A DNA stretch of 64,000 nucleotides from DASUPK01 sp963797265 (GTDB lineage Bacteria > Actinomycetota > Thermoleophilia > Solirubrobacterales > 70-9), in NCBI GenBank assembly GCA_963797265.1, contig CAWCOY010000002.1, positions 62,001 to 126,000 on the forward strand, in the 5' to 3' direction. Shown piece after piece: positions 55,118 through 62,640 of the stretch. Numbering within the stretch: position 1 is the first letter of the stretch; every line of letters begins with the position of its first letter. Position numbers and translations under genes: made by a program. Below the pieces are notes generated by a model. The model was not told the DNA's origin. It made no database searches and was given only the letters and a program-made list of their open reading frames with translations.

Positions 55118-55684
55118 CTAAGCCCGTTCAATCGTGACGCTGAAGTCCCGGCTCTCGCCCGCGATCGCGCCGGTGTCGCCATCGAACTCGCCGATCCGGA
55201 CAATGCCGTTGAAGAACGGTGCGTCGCTGTCGTAGTAGAAGACCAAGTCGCCATCTGGCGCCCAGTAGCCGATCTCTCCGGCGGTGGGATCGTGCCCTTC
55301 GGACGCACCCTCGAGCGACAGCTCTCGGGGAAGTGGCGCCGTCTTCTCGACGCCATTGTGGTCGCGGAACATGAGCGTCAGAGGTAGCTGGGTGGCGAGA
55401 TCGCGCGCCGTGGCGTTGTCGTCCAACCGCGCGGTGAGCTCTGTATCACCGAAGCTGATCCGAATCGGCGAGGCGTCCGATGCGCTGGCGTTCTCGTCGC
55501 CGGAGGCGGTCCTCTGACCGGCCCATGGAACCGGAGCGCTCGCATCGGGAGCGCCGGCTGCTTGATCGCTGTCCTCGTCGTCGCTGCCACAGGCCGAAAG
55601 TGAGATCGTCGTGAGAAGCGCGAGAACGAGCCCATTGCGACGTGCCGGCCGCAGCCGCCGGTTCGTGTGATCCGAAGGGCTCAC
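55118..55684 (-). CDS. lipoprotein with cyclophilin-like fold
   Basis: A 188-residue protein from GTG 55684, overlapping the ADH stop as GTGA. Lipobox LSAC-G near residue 32. After an acidic linker (DDEDSDQAAGAPDASAP) the domain SPIRISFGDTELTARLDDNA, LATQLPLTLMFRDHNG, GEIGYWAPDGDLVFYYDSD and FNGIVRIGEFDGDTGAI is the small cyclophilin-like beta-barrel family; it is not known to have isomerase activity. Membrane-anchored outside the cell. Confidence 0.8.
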   Translation of the reverse strand: MSPSDHTNRRLRPARRNGLVLALLTTISLSACGSDDEDSDQAAGAPDASAPVPWAGQRTASGDENASASDASPIRISFGDTELTARLDDNATARDLATQLPLTLMFRDHNGVEKTAPLPRELSLEGASEGHDPTAGEIGYWAPDGDLVFYYDSDAPFFNGIVRIGEFDGDTGAIAGESRDFSVTIERA

Positions 55685-56715
55685 GCCCGCACCATCACCT
55701 TGATCGACTCGCGCTCCGCCATCGCCCGGTAGCCGTTGGGCACGTCATCCAGGTCGACCGTGCGGTCGAAGACCTTGCCCGGCTCCATCTTGCCCTCGAG
55801 GATGTCTGGCAGGAGTTCCTCGATGTAGGCGCGTGCCGGCGCCGGCCCACCGCCGATCTTGACGTTGCCGAAGAACGCCGGAAGCGACGCGGGCATGGTC
55901 TCCTCCTGCGGGACCCCCACCCGGCCGACCGCGCCGCCCGGGCGCGCGATGCCGATTGCGGTCTCCAGCGACTGGCCGTGGCCGACGCACTCGAGGACCG
56001 AGTGGGCACCGAAGCCACCTGTCATCTCCTTGACGACCTCGATCGCTTCCTCGCCCCGCTGGGTCACCACATCGGTGGCGCCGAACTCACGCGCGAGCGC
56101 GATACGGTCCTCGTGGCGGCCGAGGACAATGATCTGCTCGGCGCCGAGGCGCGCGGCTGCGATCACCCCGCACAGGCCGACGGCGCCGTCGCCGACGACG
56201 GCCGCGATCTTGCCGGGAGCGACACCGGCCATCACGGCTGCATGCTGCCCGGTCCCCATTACGTCGCTAAGCGTCAGCAGCGACGGCATCAGCGCGTCGT
56301 CTTCGGCGACCGGGAGCGGAAACAAGGTGCCGTCGGCGAGCGGTACTCGCACGGCCTGGGCCTGGGCCGCGCTCGTGCCGTATCCATCGAAGAACCCGCC
56401 GTGCACGCACGCCGTATGCAGCCCCTCGTGGCAGAAGGCGCAGGTGCCGTCCGAGAACGCAAACGGCATCACCACGAGATCGCCGCCCTTGATGTCACGA
56501 ACCTCCGCGCCCACATCCTCGACGATCCCGATTGCCTCATGGCCCATCGGCCTCCCGGTCGCCGTCGGCTCGAGCGAACCGTAGGGCCAGAGGTCGCTGC
56601 CGCAGATGGATGCTCGGGTGACCCGGATGACGGCGTCGGTCGGCTCGATGGTCGATGGATCGGGAACGTCCTCGATTCGGACGTCGCCGGCCTCGTACAT
56701 CAAGGTTGCTCGCAT
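55681..56715 (-). CDS. zinc-dependent alcohol dehydrogenase family protein
   Basis: A 344-residue MDR protein from ATG 56715 with GAGAGGAGGAAAC upstream. Catalytic zinc ligands in ASICGSDLWPY (Cys) and GRPMGHEAIGIVEDVGAE (His-Glu). A reduced structural-zinc lobe, GTCAFCHEGLHTACVHGG, has fewer Cys than the classic four. Nucleotide-binding AAVVGDGAVGLCGVIAAARL. It heads a three-gene operon and is divergent from the HTH regulator, which probably controls it. Confidence 0.87.
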   Translation of the reverse strand: MRATLMYEAGDVRIEDVPDPSTIEPTDAVIRVTRASICGSDLWPYGSLEPTATGRPMGHEAIGIVEDVGAEVRDIKGGDLVVMPFAFSDGTCAFCHEGLHTACVHGGFFDGYGTSAAQAQAVRVPLADGTLFPLPVAEDDALMPSLLTLSDVMGTGQHAAVMAGVAPGKIAAVVGDGAVGLCGVIAAARLGAEQIIVLGRHEDRIALAREFGATDVVTQRGEEAIEVVKEMTGGFGAHSVLECVGHGQSLETAIGIARPGGAVGRVGVPQEETMPASLPAFFGNVKIGGGPAPARAYIEELLPDILEGKMEPGKVFDRTVDLDDVPNGYRAMAERESIKVMVRA

Positions 56716-56848
56716 GTTTCCTCCTCTCGCTTCCGCTGGTTGCCGCTTCCAGAGAAACAGCAATCCCGCGAAGGTGAGAGGGCGGCTTTTTCCAGGTATT
56801 GACAGGGCACCCCAGCGCCCTACGGGCGGGTTTACCCTCGGTCGGGAC
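56716..56848. promoter_or_regulatory. divergent promoter region between ADH operon and HTH regulator
   Basis: 133 bases between divergent starts. This is where a MmyB-type regulator normally binds to control the neighbour and itself. No single dyad stands out by eye, so the operator is not placed. Confidence 0.4.
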
Positions 56849-57718
56849 ATGGATACGAAGAGCGAGATCCGCGACTTCTTGACCTCAAGGCGAGCGAGGC
56901 TCAAGCCCGAGGAAGTCGGCCTCACGACCTACGGGCCCCGCCGGGTGCCGGGGCTGCGCCGCGAGGAGGTGGCGACGCTCGCCGGGGTGAGCGTCGACTA
57001 CTACAACCGGATGGAGCGTGGCAACCTTGCCGGGGCATCGGAAGGCGTGCTTGACGCGCTTGCCGGCGCCTTGCGGCTCGATGAGGCGGAGCGTGTCCAT
57101 TTATACGACCTCGCCCGCGCCTCCCAACCGACCGCTCGGGCTCGCCGCCGCTCAAGCAATCGGACCGTCCGTCCGAGCGTGCAGTGGATGCTCGACTCGA
57201 TGACCGGCTCTGCGGCGATCGCGGAGAACGGGCGCCTCGATGCCCTTGCCACCAACCGGCTCGGGCGGGCCTTCCACTCACACCTCTTCGACGGGTCCGG
57301 CCGTCCGGTCAACTTCGCGCGCTTCGTCTTTCTCGACCCGCGCGCCAAGGAGTTCTTCGCCGATTGGGAACGCGCGGCCAAGGACTGTGCGGCGCTGCTT
57401 CGCTCTGAAGCCGGCCGCACCCCGTATGACCGAGAGCTGTCGGACCTGGTCGGCGAGCTGTCAACTCAAAGCGAAGAGTTCCGCGGTCACTGGGCAGCCC
57501 ATAACGTCCGTCTCCACAACCAGGGCATCAAGCAGTTCAGTCACCCGGTCGTCGGCGATCTGGAACTGAGCTACAACCGAATCGAGCTTCCCGGCGACCC
57601 AGGCCTCGCGGTCATCGCGTACACACCCGAGCCGGGCTCGAAGTCCGCCGACGCCTTCAGCTTGCTCGCGAGCTGGGCGTCGACCGAGGAGGCAGAACCC
57701 ACGCAGGTCACGGAATAA
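56849..57718 (+). CDS. HTH transcriptional regulator with MmyB-like ligand domain
   Basis: A 289-residue protein: N-terminal FLTSRRARLKPEEVGL and VPGLRREEVATLAGVSVDYY plus NRMERGNLAGASEGVLDALA are the characteristic XRE-type HTH of this family. The C-terminal ~180 residues (VQWMLDSMTGSAAIAENGRL, NFARFVFLDPRAKEFFADWE, LSTQSEEFRGHWAAHNVRLH) are the MmyB ligand-binding fold. Typical partners are divergently transcribed oxidoreductases, as here. Its 3' end is followed by TTGGACCCTATTTGGACCCC and a terminator. Confidence 0.87.
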   Translation: MDTKSEIRDFLTSRRARLKPEEVGLTTYGPRRVPGLRREEVATLAGVSVDYYNRMERGNLAGASEGVLDALAGALRLDEAERVHLYDLARASQPTARARRRSSNRTVRPSVQWMLDSMTGSAAIAENGRLDALATNRLGRAFHSHLFDGSGRPVNFARFVFLDPRAKEFFADWERAAKDCAALLRSEAGRTPYDRELSDLVGELSTQSEEFRGHWAAHNVRLHNQGIKQFSHPVVGDLELSYNRIELPGDPGLAVIAYTPEPGSKSADAFSLLASWASTEEAEPTQVTE

Positions 57719-57771
57719 ATTGGACCCTATTTGGACCCCGCCCGAACGCCACTGACCTAGCGGACCAACAG

Positions 57772-57797
57772 AAAACCGCCGCATTAGCGGCGGTTTT
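57772..57797. terminator. intrinsic terminator beside tRNA-Pro fragment copy 6
   Basis: AAAACCGCCGC ATTA GCGGCGGTTTT, a perfect 11-bp stem. Compared with the terminators at 53,915 and 62,609 the stem differs in both arms (CCGCC for CCCCC), keeping pairing. Confidence 0.85.
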
Positions 57798-57803
57798 CGA
57801 CAA

Positions 57804-58070
57804 TCGGGGCGACTGGATTTGAACCAGCGACCTTTCGGCCCCCAGCCGAATGCGCTACTAGTGTCCGGGGGTGCGGTGGACTTGCTTTTCCGCATTCCCA
57901 TGCGGTTTCAGTTGCTCTGAGTTGTCCCGAGTTTCGTGCAGATTGGAACCCTGAATGGAACCCTGGCCGGAGCTGGACTGCGCCCAGGTAATTCCGCTTC
58001 CGGATCAGAGGGGAAGCGCGCCCCGAGCGGATCCGCAACCTAGTCAGTTCCGGTGCCACGCGAAAGGAGG
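57804..58070 (-). repeat. tRNA-Pro(GGG) 3' fragment, copy 6, plus conserved ~210-bp block
   Basis: 57804-57858 is the tRNA part, identical to that at 41,795. The block follows with the CCGCATTCCCATGCGG hairpin, TTGGAACCCTGAATGGAACCC, CCAGGTAATTCCGCTTCCGG and GGTGCCACGCGAAAGGAGGC. A weaker match to the last motif also occurs at 59,149. Confidence 0.87.
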
Positions 58071-58128
58071 CGCCTGGACCGATGCCGTCCACATCGAACG
58101 AGCAGCACGCGGCGCGTCGAGCGCCACT

Positions 58129-58192
58129 CCGCCTCGCGCGAAATGGCACCGCCGAGCGAGGTGGGCGCTCGCCTGCTTCTCGCGCGAGGCGG
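58129..58192. repeat. long inverted repeat with nested hairpin
   Basis: CCGCCTCGCGCGA (58129-58141) and TCGCGCGAGGCGG (58180-58192) form a perfect 13-bp stem. Within the 38-base loop GAGCG and CGCTC can form an inner hairpin. It lies about 60 bases before the gene at 58253 and could be an attenuator, a terminator or part of the mobile element end. Confidence 0.65.
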
Positions 58193-58252
58193 CAAGCGAT
58201 GTGCGATGGCAGCGCCTTCTTGCAAGTCCCACATCGCCGCTAGGCTGCGACC

Positions 58253-58960
58253 ATGGCCCAAGGAATCCGCAGGTACATGTTCCTGTCGGAATCGCGGCTT
58301 AAGGAGGCGTACGACGCGAGTCAAACGCTGAGGGATCGCGCGCCAGCTTGGCTCAAGAGCCTTGAACTCTCGGTGCCCGGCGTCTTGAAAGCGACCCTCG
58401 CGTCCCCGGATCCCGAACACAAACGGAGGCTGGACAAGGAGATTCGTCGCGTGTGCGAGCGCTTGAAGAAAGAAGGAGAACTGGGCACGCTCGACGAGCC
58501 TCGGAAGTTCTTCTACGGCCAGTACGAGGCGTATTACCAGGCGTTCGGCATGGTCAACCCCTCTGTCCTGTATCTCGTCGGAGAAACAGACCGGACGGTT
58601 GTAGCGCTTGGCGGTCGGCTCAGGGACATGGTCGGTCGCACCGAGGACGAGGCGAAGAGTGAGGAAGGTGCTCGCCTCGTAGTCTCCGAATGGGACGTCG
58701 CGGGTGCCATCGCTGACGAACAACGACTGGAGGACATCCGCGAGCCGGGCGTGGAAACGCCGGCGCCGCCACACCCCTGGCACGTGAACGTGGTCTCTAC
58801 CAACCAGCGATTCGGCTACTACCCGGACCGCTTCCCCCAGCACACGGTGGAAACGCTCGCCTGGCGCGAGGCCTTTTCGCCGGGGTCGGAGGTCCCGGCA
58901 TCCCTGCCCACCGCGAAGAACGTGCTTCTCGGACGGCCGATCTTCGTCGCCTACGCCTAG
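58253..58960 (+). CDS. uncharacterised protein (235 aa)
   Basis: Starts MAQGIRRYMFLSESRLKEAY, which recalls the Y-L-S-x-S-K opening of a group of actinobacterial proteins of unknown function (DUF7019-like), but this is a weak resemblance. Further on: KFFYGQYEAYYQAFGMVNPS, LYLVGETDRTVVALGGRLRD, VVSTNQRFGYYPDRFPQHTV and LGRPIFVAYA. No membrane segment or catalytic motif is evident. Confidence 0.6.
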   Translation: MAQGIRRYMFLSESRLKEAYDASQTLRDRAPAWLKSLELSVPGVLKATLASPDPEHKRRLDKEIRRVCERLKKEGELGTLDEPRKFFYGQYEAYYQAFGMVNPSVLYLVGETDRTVVALGGRLRDMVGRTEDEAKSEEGARLVVSEWDVAGAIADEQRLEDIREPGVETPAPPHPWHVNVVSTNQRFGYYPDRFPQHTVETLAWREAFSPGSEVPASLPTAKNVLLGRPIFVAYA

Positions 58961-59469
58961 CGCGGCGCGGCCGATAACGCCGGCCCCCTCCGACGCTAGC
59001 TTGCACCCCGCAACGGTCCGCGCCCCGAGGCGTCGTGCCGCTTCACTGCCGCAATGCGCGAGGAGGAGCACGGCGGTCTCCCACTTCCCGTTTGAGTCCA
59101 GAGCGGGAGCGAAGGCAAGCCGGTTCCGCGGCCCGAACAGTTTCGGTGCCACGCGAAAGGAGGCGTAGCGGATAGGGACGCGGATAGCGGTGCAGCCGTT
59201 TGAGCGCCTGGGCGGGCACTTGTGCTGCCGCGGCGGGGTTCGGGCGTGGAGTTGGGACGGATGAGGCTTGAGGGGCCGGCCATCTACCCGTGACCCTGCC
59301 TGTGCACGAGCTGCCTGGCCCCCTGGCCGCCGCAAGGATGTCCCCGTCGCTGATGGAGAGCGACCCGAATGGGTGCCATCCGGCGGCCGATACTCTGGCG
59401 ATCGGCCCCGAGCCTCTGCTCGATCCTGGCGAGGCTGAGCAGCGACGAGGTAAGGAGGTAGTTCGAGGG
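58961..59469. other. 509-base stretch without a convincing gene
   Basis: It contains a second, diverged copy of the block-end motif (GGTGCCACGCGAAAGGAGGC near 59,149), so part of it is probably mobile-element debris. The frame that leads into the HPF-like gene is open from 59290 but has no ribosome site until 59,455. Confidence 0.45.
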
Positions 59470-60243
59470 ATGATTCAGGTAGACGTGACGATGAGAGGCG
59501 ACGTCCCGGGTGAGGCACGCAAGCACGCGGAGGAGAAGGTCGGGGCGCTGGACCGAGTCGTCGACATCCCGGTCCTCGCTGCTCGAGTGGTGCTCGTCCA
59601 GGAAGCGAACCCGCGGATCGAGCGCTCCGCCCGCGCCGAGGGCGAGATCGACCTGAATGGCCCGATGATCAGGGCGAAGGTCGCCGACCTCGACCCGATC
59701 GCAGCGGTTAACAGCCTCACTGAGCGGCTCGAGCGGCAGCTGCGCAGCTTCGTCGACCGTCGCACCGACCAGGCCCGCCGTCCGACCGAGCGCAAGGCGG
59801 GCGAGTGGCGGCATTCCAGCCTCGCCACCGACCGTCCTGACTACTTCCCGCGAGCGCAGGAGGAGCGGGAGATAGTCCGCCGCAAGACCTTCGCCACCGA
59901 CCCGCTCACCCCCGCCGAGGCCGCCGAGGAGATGGAGTTCCTCGATCACGACTTCTACCTGTTCATCGAGCGCGAGACCGGCGCCGACGCCGTCGCGTAC
60001 CACCGCGACGACGGCCGACTCGGCGTTATCGGACCGAGCGGGATCGGCTGGTCGGGTGAGAGCGCTGGGATCGTCTACGAGGAGAGCCGGATGAGCGGGC
60101 CGACCAGACTCGAGGACGCGGTAGCGGAGATGAACATCCTCAACCATCGGTTCATGTACTTCACCGATGCCGCGAGCGGCCGCGGCAACGTGATCTACAT
60201 GCGCTACGACGGCCACTACGGCCTTATAGAGTCGGCCCGGTAG
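59470..60243 (+). CDS. long HPF/RaiA-like ribosome-associated protein with S30EA-type C-terminus
   Basis: From ATG 59470 (AAGGAGG at 59453-59459) a 257-residue protein. Residues 1-100, MIQVDVTMRGDVPGEARKHA, IPVLAARVVLVQEANPRIER and LTERLERQLRSFVDRRTD, match the ribosome-binding domain of hibernation factors. The C-terminal half has two repeats of the dimerisation domain: EMEFLDHDFYLFIERETGAD with VAYHRDDGRLGVIG, and EMNILNHRFMYFTDAASGRG with VIYMRYDGHYGLIE. Long HPF normally has one such domain, so the duplication is unusual. Likely role: ribosome dimerisation or storage under stress. Confidence 0.8.
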   Translation: MIQVDVTMRGDVPGEARKHAEEKVGALDRVVDIPVLAARVVLVQEANPRIERSARAEGEIDLNGPMIRAKVADLDPIAAVNSLTERLERQLRSFVDRRTDQARRPTERKAGEWRHSSLATDRPDYFPRAQEEREIVRRKTFATDPLTPAEAAEEMEFLDHDFYLFIERETGADAVAYHRDDGRLGVIGPSGIGWSGESAGIVYEESRMSGPTRLEDAVAEMNILNHRFMYFTDAASGRGNVIYMRYDGHYGLIESAR

Positions 60244-60587
60244 CCGGCGGGGCAGGAGGTACGTCGGGGTCAGCCTCCGATCGGTCGCGGCGACGACCGT
60301 GCGACCGTGTCTCAGGGCCCGTTATCGCGACCTACGCTCCCGGGCTCCGGCTGCGCTCCAGCGGACGCCTCCGCCTTCGCGAAGCGGCTCCCAGCGCCCC
60401 CTAGTCGTCACTTGTCGAGAGGATCCGCATCGCCAGCGGCACCACCGCCGCCCAGAGGATGCCACCCGGCGCCTGCTCCGCGCGAAACCCAGCACTCAGC
60501 AGCTGCAGTGCCCCTAATCGCGCAAGGGAGACGTGCGCGAGTGAGTTCCTCCCATGAACGCAGTAGACCTGCCCCGAAGCAGTAGCC
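60244..60587. other. 344-base intergenic stretch, no gene
   Basis: Between convergent HPF-like and NTF2-like genes. It contains the left copy of a 31-bp inverted repeat (60495-60525). No ORF with a ribosome site or family motif was found. Confidence 0.5.
60495..60525. repeat. 31-bp inverted repeat, left copy
   Basis: Exactly complementary, in inverted orientation, to 63970-64000 (begins CTCAGCAGCTGCAGTGCCCC). It contains the self-complementary core CAGCTGCAG. The pair encloses about 3.4 kb with the NTF2-like satellite array, copy 7 of the tRNA-Pro fragment and the ArsR/efflux operon. Confidence 0.85.
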
Positions 60588-61013
60588 CTAGTGCTGGAGC
60601 CCGGCGGCTTTGAGGGCTTCGTCGCGGTCCCGGAACTGCTGCACCCGAAGGCTCTTGCCGTCGCGCACGGTGACCAGGTAGGCCCACTCCTCGTTGATAT
60701 CGAGACCGGCGGTGCGTCCTCGCGCTTCGGTGCGGACGAAGCTCAGTACCTGGTCCCCGCAGTCGATGAAGCGCTCCGGCACCTGACGCACCTGCTCGAA
60801 GGTCTCGAGAATCATCTCGAAGAACTCCATCACGCCGTCGATTCCGTGGTAGATGTGCCGCTCAACCGCGATCGGGTCCAGCTCCCACTCGATCTCGGGA
60901 TCGGAGAAGCGCTCCAGCCAGGCGCGGATAGCCTCCCGTGGATTCGGCGCGTTTACGGCTTCGTTGTAGGCGGCGGTAGACCGCCGGACCATCTCGACGT
61001 TCTCTTCCGACAT
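60588..61013 (-). CDS. NTF2/SnoaL-like array protein
   Basis: An intact 141-residue member: MSEENVEMVRRSTAAYNEAV, WLERFSDPEIEWELDPIAVE, RHIYHGIDGVMEFFEMILET, tail DRDEALKAAGLQH. Third gene of the 60.6-61.8 kb run; its ATG is three bases (GCG) after the stop of the preceding gene. Confidence 0.84.
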   Translation of the reverse strand: MSEENVEMVRRSTAAYNEAVNAPNPREAIRAWLERFSDPEIEWELDPIAVERHIYHGIDGVMEFFEMILETFEQVRQVPERFIDCGDQVLSFVRTEARGRTAGLDINEEWAYLVTVRDGKSLRVQQFRDRDEALKAAGLQH

Positions 61014-61016
61014 CGC

Positions 61017-61415
61017 CTACTCCCGCAGCCCGGCGGCTTCGAGGGCGTCGGCCCAGTCACTCACGTACTCGATGCGCACCATCCTGCCGTCACGGAACGT
61101 GGTGACCTGGTGAAACACTTCCTCGTCGACCTTCACCCCGCTCGTCTCGCCCCGGCCGTGAAATCGCAGCCGGACCGCCACGCACTCGCCAGCATCGACG
61201 AATTCCAGTGGCTCAAGCGAAAACTCCCCGAACGCTTCATCGATTTCTCGCCACAGCCGCTTGATTTCCTCCGGCCCACGGCAGCTCTCCGCCCGAATGC
61301 TCGGAGGGAATTCCCAGTCGATCTTGGGGTCGAAGAACTTCACGGCGGCGTCAAAGTCGCGTCGGTCATAGGCGGCCATGCTCACTCGGACCTTGTCCAC
61401 GTTCTCCTCCGACAT
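61017..61415 (-). CDS. NTF2/SnoaL-like array protein
   Basis: An intact 132-residue member: MSEENVDKVRVSMAAYDRRD, FDPKIDWEFPPSIRAESCRG, FVDAGECVAVRLRFHGRGET, tail WADALEAAGLRE. It has GCG junctions on both sides, with array neighbours at three bases. Confidence 0.84.
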   Translation of the reverse strand: MSEENVDKVRVSMAAYDRRDFDAAVKFFDPKIDWEFPPSIRAESCRGPEEIKRLWREIDEAFGEFSLEPLEFVDAGECVAVRLRFHGRGETSGVKVDEEVFHQVTTFRDGRMVRIEYVSDWADALEAAGLRE

Positions 61416-61418
61416 CGC

Positions 61419-61822
61419 CTACTCCGACAGCCCGGCGGCTTCGAGGGCCTCCGACCGGTCCCGGTACGCATGCAGGGAGGCGACTCGACCGGCATGAATC
61501 GTCAAGACGTGCGTGGTCTCCAGTTCGAACGGCACCCCACTTGCCCCACCCTTGCCGATGAGGCGAGCGAACACGACCACTCGGTAGCCAGCGTCAAGAA
61601 AGCGCTCGGGCTCCAACCGCCATTCGCCCCACACTTCCCGCAGCATCGCACTGAGCTGGTCAAGGCCCTCTCGACCCCGAAATACCGGTTCGCCCTCGGG
61701 GTAGTCGGGCGGCAGGCGAGCCTCGAACTGCTCGTCGAGGTAGTCGCGAAAGGCTCGATCGATCGCATCTGGGTTCGGATTGAGGAAATCCCCCAGCGCA
61801 TATAGGGGTTGGACCGGGCCCT
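61419..61822 (-). pseudogene. NTF2-like array gene lacking its N-terminus
   Basis: Reading back from the stop, the frame is open to a TAG at 61823-61821 and encodes FLNPNPDAIDRAFRDYLDEQ, FEARLPPDYPEGEPVFRGRE, FLDAGYRVVVFARLIGKGGA and RSEALEAAGLSE. The expected MSEENVE start and first helix are absent, and no ATG or GTG precedes the core, so it is truncated; translation from the internal ATG 61646 would give only 75 residues. It still provides the stop-GCG-ATG junction for the next gene. Confidence 0.7.
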
Positions 61823-61945
61823 AGGTGTAGTTCATCACCACATATTCATCGGGCTTCCTTGGAGGCTGGGAGTGTCGAAACCACCCAGTCCAAGGAGGAC
61901 ACGGATGAAGTTTCACGCTAATCACAACCGAACGGAAGGAGCCTC

Positions 61946-62566
61946 ATGTCCGTTTTCAGCAAACTGGGACTCGTCTCGGCTGCCGCGGGCGTCTTGGCGC
62001 TCGCACCCGGTGCCTCTGCCGCCCCGCCGGCGGCACAGGAGCTCAACCCACCGCCTCCGGACTTCCTGACCTGCAAGGCGCTCGGTGCCGGCACGATCTG
62101 CTCCGGTTCGTTCCAGGAGCTCGTTGTGTCGGAGCCGCAGCCCGAGCTCGTGTGCGGCTCCGGAGCCGATGCGTTCCTCATCCACGACAACGCGGTCCTC
62201 AACGCGCGCGAGACTCGCCGGTACAACGCCGACGGCGATCTCACGAGGCTTGTCACTCAGGAGCGCTGGAAGCCGGCGTTCTGGAGCAACCCCATCACCG
62301 GCAAGACGGTCCCGTACACGCAGACACAACAGATCACGATCGACCTCGCCGTGCCCGGCGACTTCGACTCGGCTACCGAGACCACCGTGGGCGAGAACAT
62401 CTACACCGACCCGGTGACGCATAAGAAGGTGCTGCAGAGCACCGGACGCGTCGTGTTCGGCGCCGACGGCACCCTCGACTTCCGGGCCGGACAGCAGCCG
62501 TTCATCGACGCGTTTCTCGACGGAGACATGTCTGTGTTCGACGCCGTCTGCGCGGCGCTCGCGTAG
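61946..62566 (+). CDS. secreted hypothetical protein (206 aa)
   Basis: Signal peptide (MSVFSKLGLVSAAAGVLALA, cleavage near ASA-A), with AACGGAAGGAGCC upstream. The mature part, PPPPDFLTCKALGAGTICSG, SEPQPELVCGSGADAFLIHD and VLQSTGRVVFGADGTLDFRA, has four Cys that could form two disulfides. I do not recognise a family. It is followed by the terminator and tRNA-Pro copy 7. Confidence 0.68.
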   Translation: MSVFSKLGLVSAAAGVLALAPGASAAPPAAQELNPPPPDFLTCKALGAGTICSGSFQELVVSEPQPELVCGSGADAFLIHDNAVLNARETRRYNADGDLTRLVTQERWKPAFWSNPITGKTVPYTQTQQITIDLAVPGDFDSATETTVGENIYTDPVTHKKVLQSTGRVVFGADGTLDFRAGQQPFIDAFLDGDMSVFDAVCAALA

Positions 62567-62608
62567 GCGCAGGCACGCAACGGTGGGACGATGGCGTCGT
62601 GAACTCAC

Positions 62609-62634
62609 AAAACCCCCGCGTTAGCGGGGGTTTT
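62609..62634. terminator. intrinsic terminator beside tRNA-Pro fragment copy 7
   Basis: AAAACCCCCGC GTTA GCGGGGGTTTT, a perfect 11-bp stem with T runs, seven bases from the acceptor end of the tRNA fragment. It would stop transcription from either side. Confidence 0.87.
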
Positions 62635-62640
62635 GTTTAG

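Noticed and set aside
57784..58149. Minus-strand open frame ending RKVAGSNPVAPI
   Set aside because: It is a translation through tRNA-Pro copy 6 and its block; analogous frames in copies 4 and 7 do not conserve a protein.
58253..58960. Assigning the 235-residue protein firmly to DUF7019
   Set aside because: Only a short N-terminal resemblance; left as uncharacterised.
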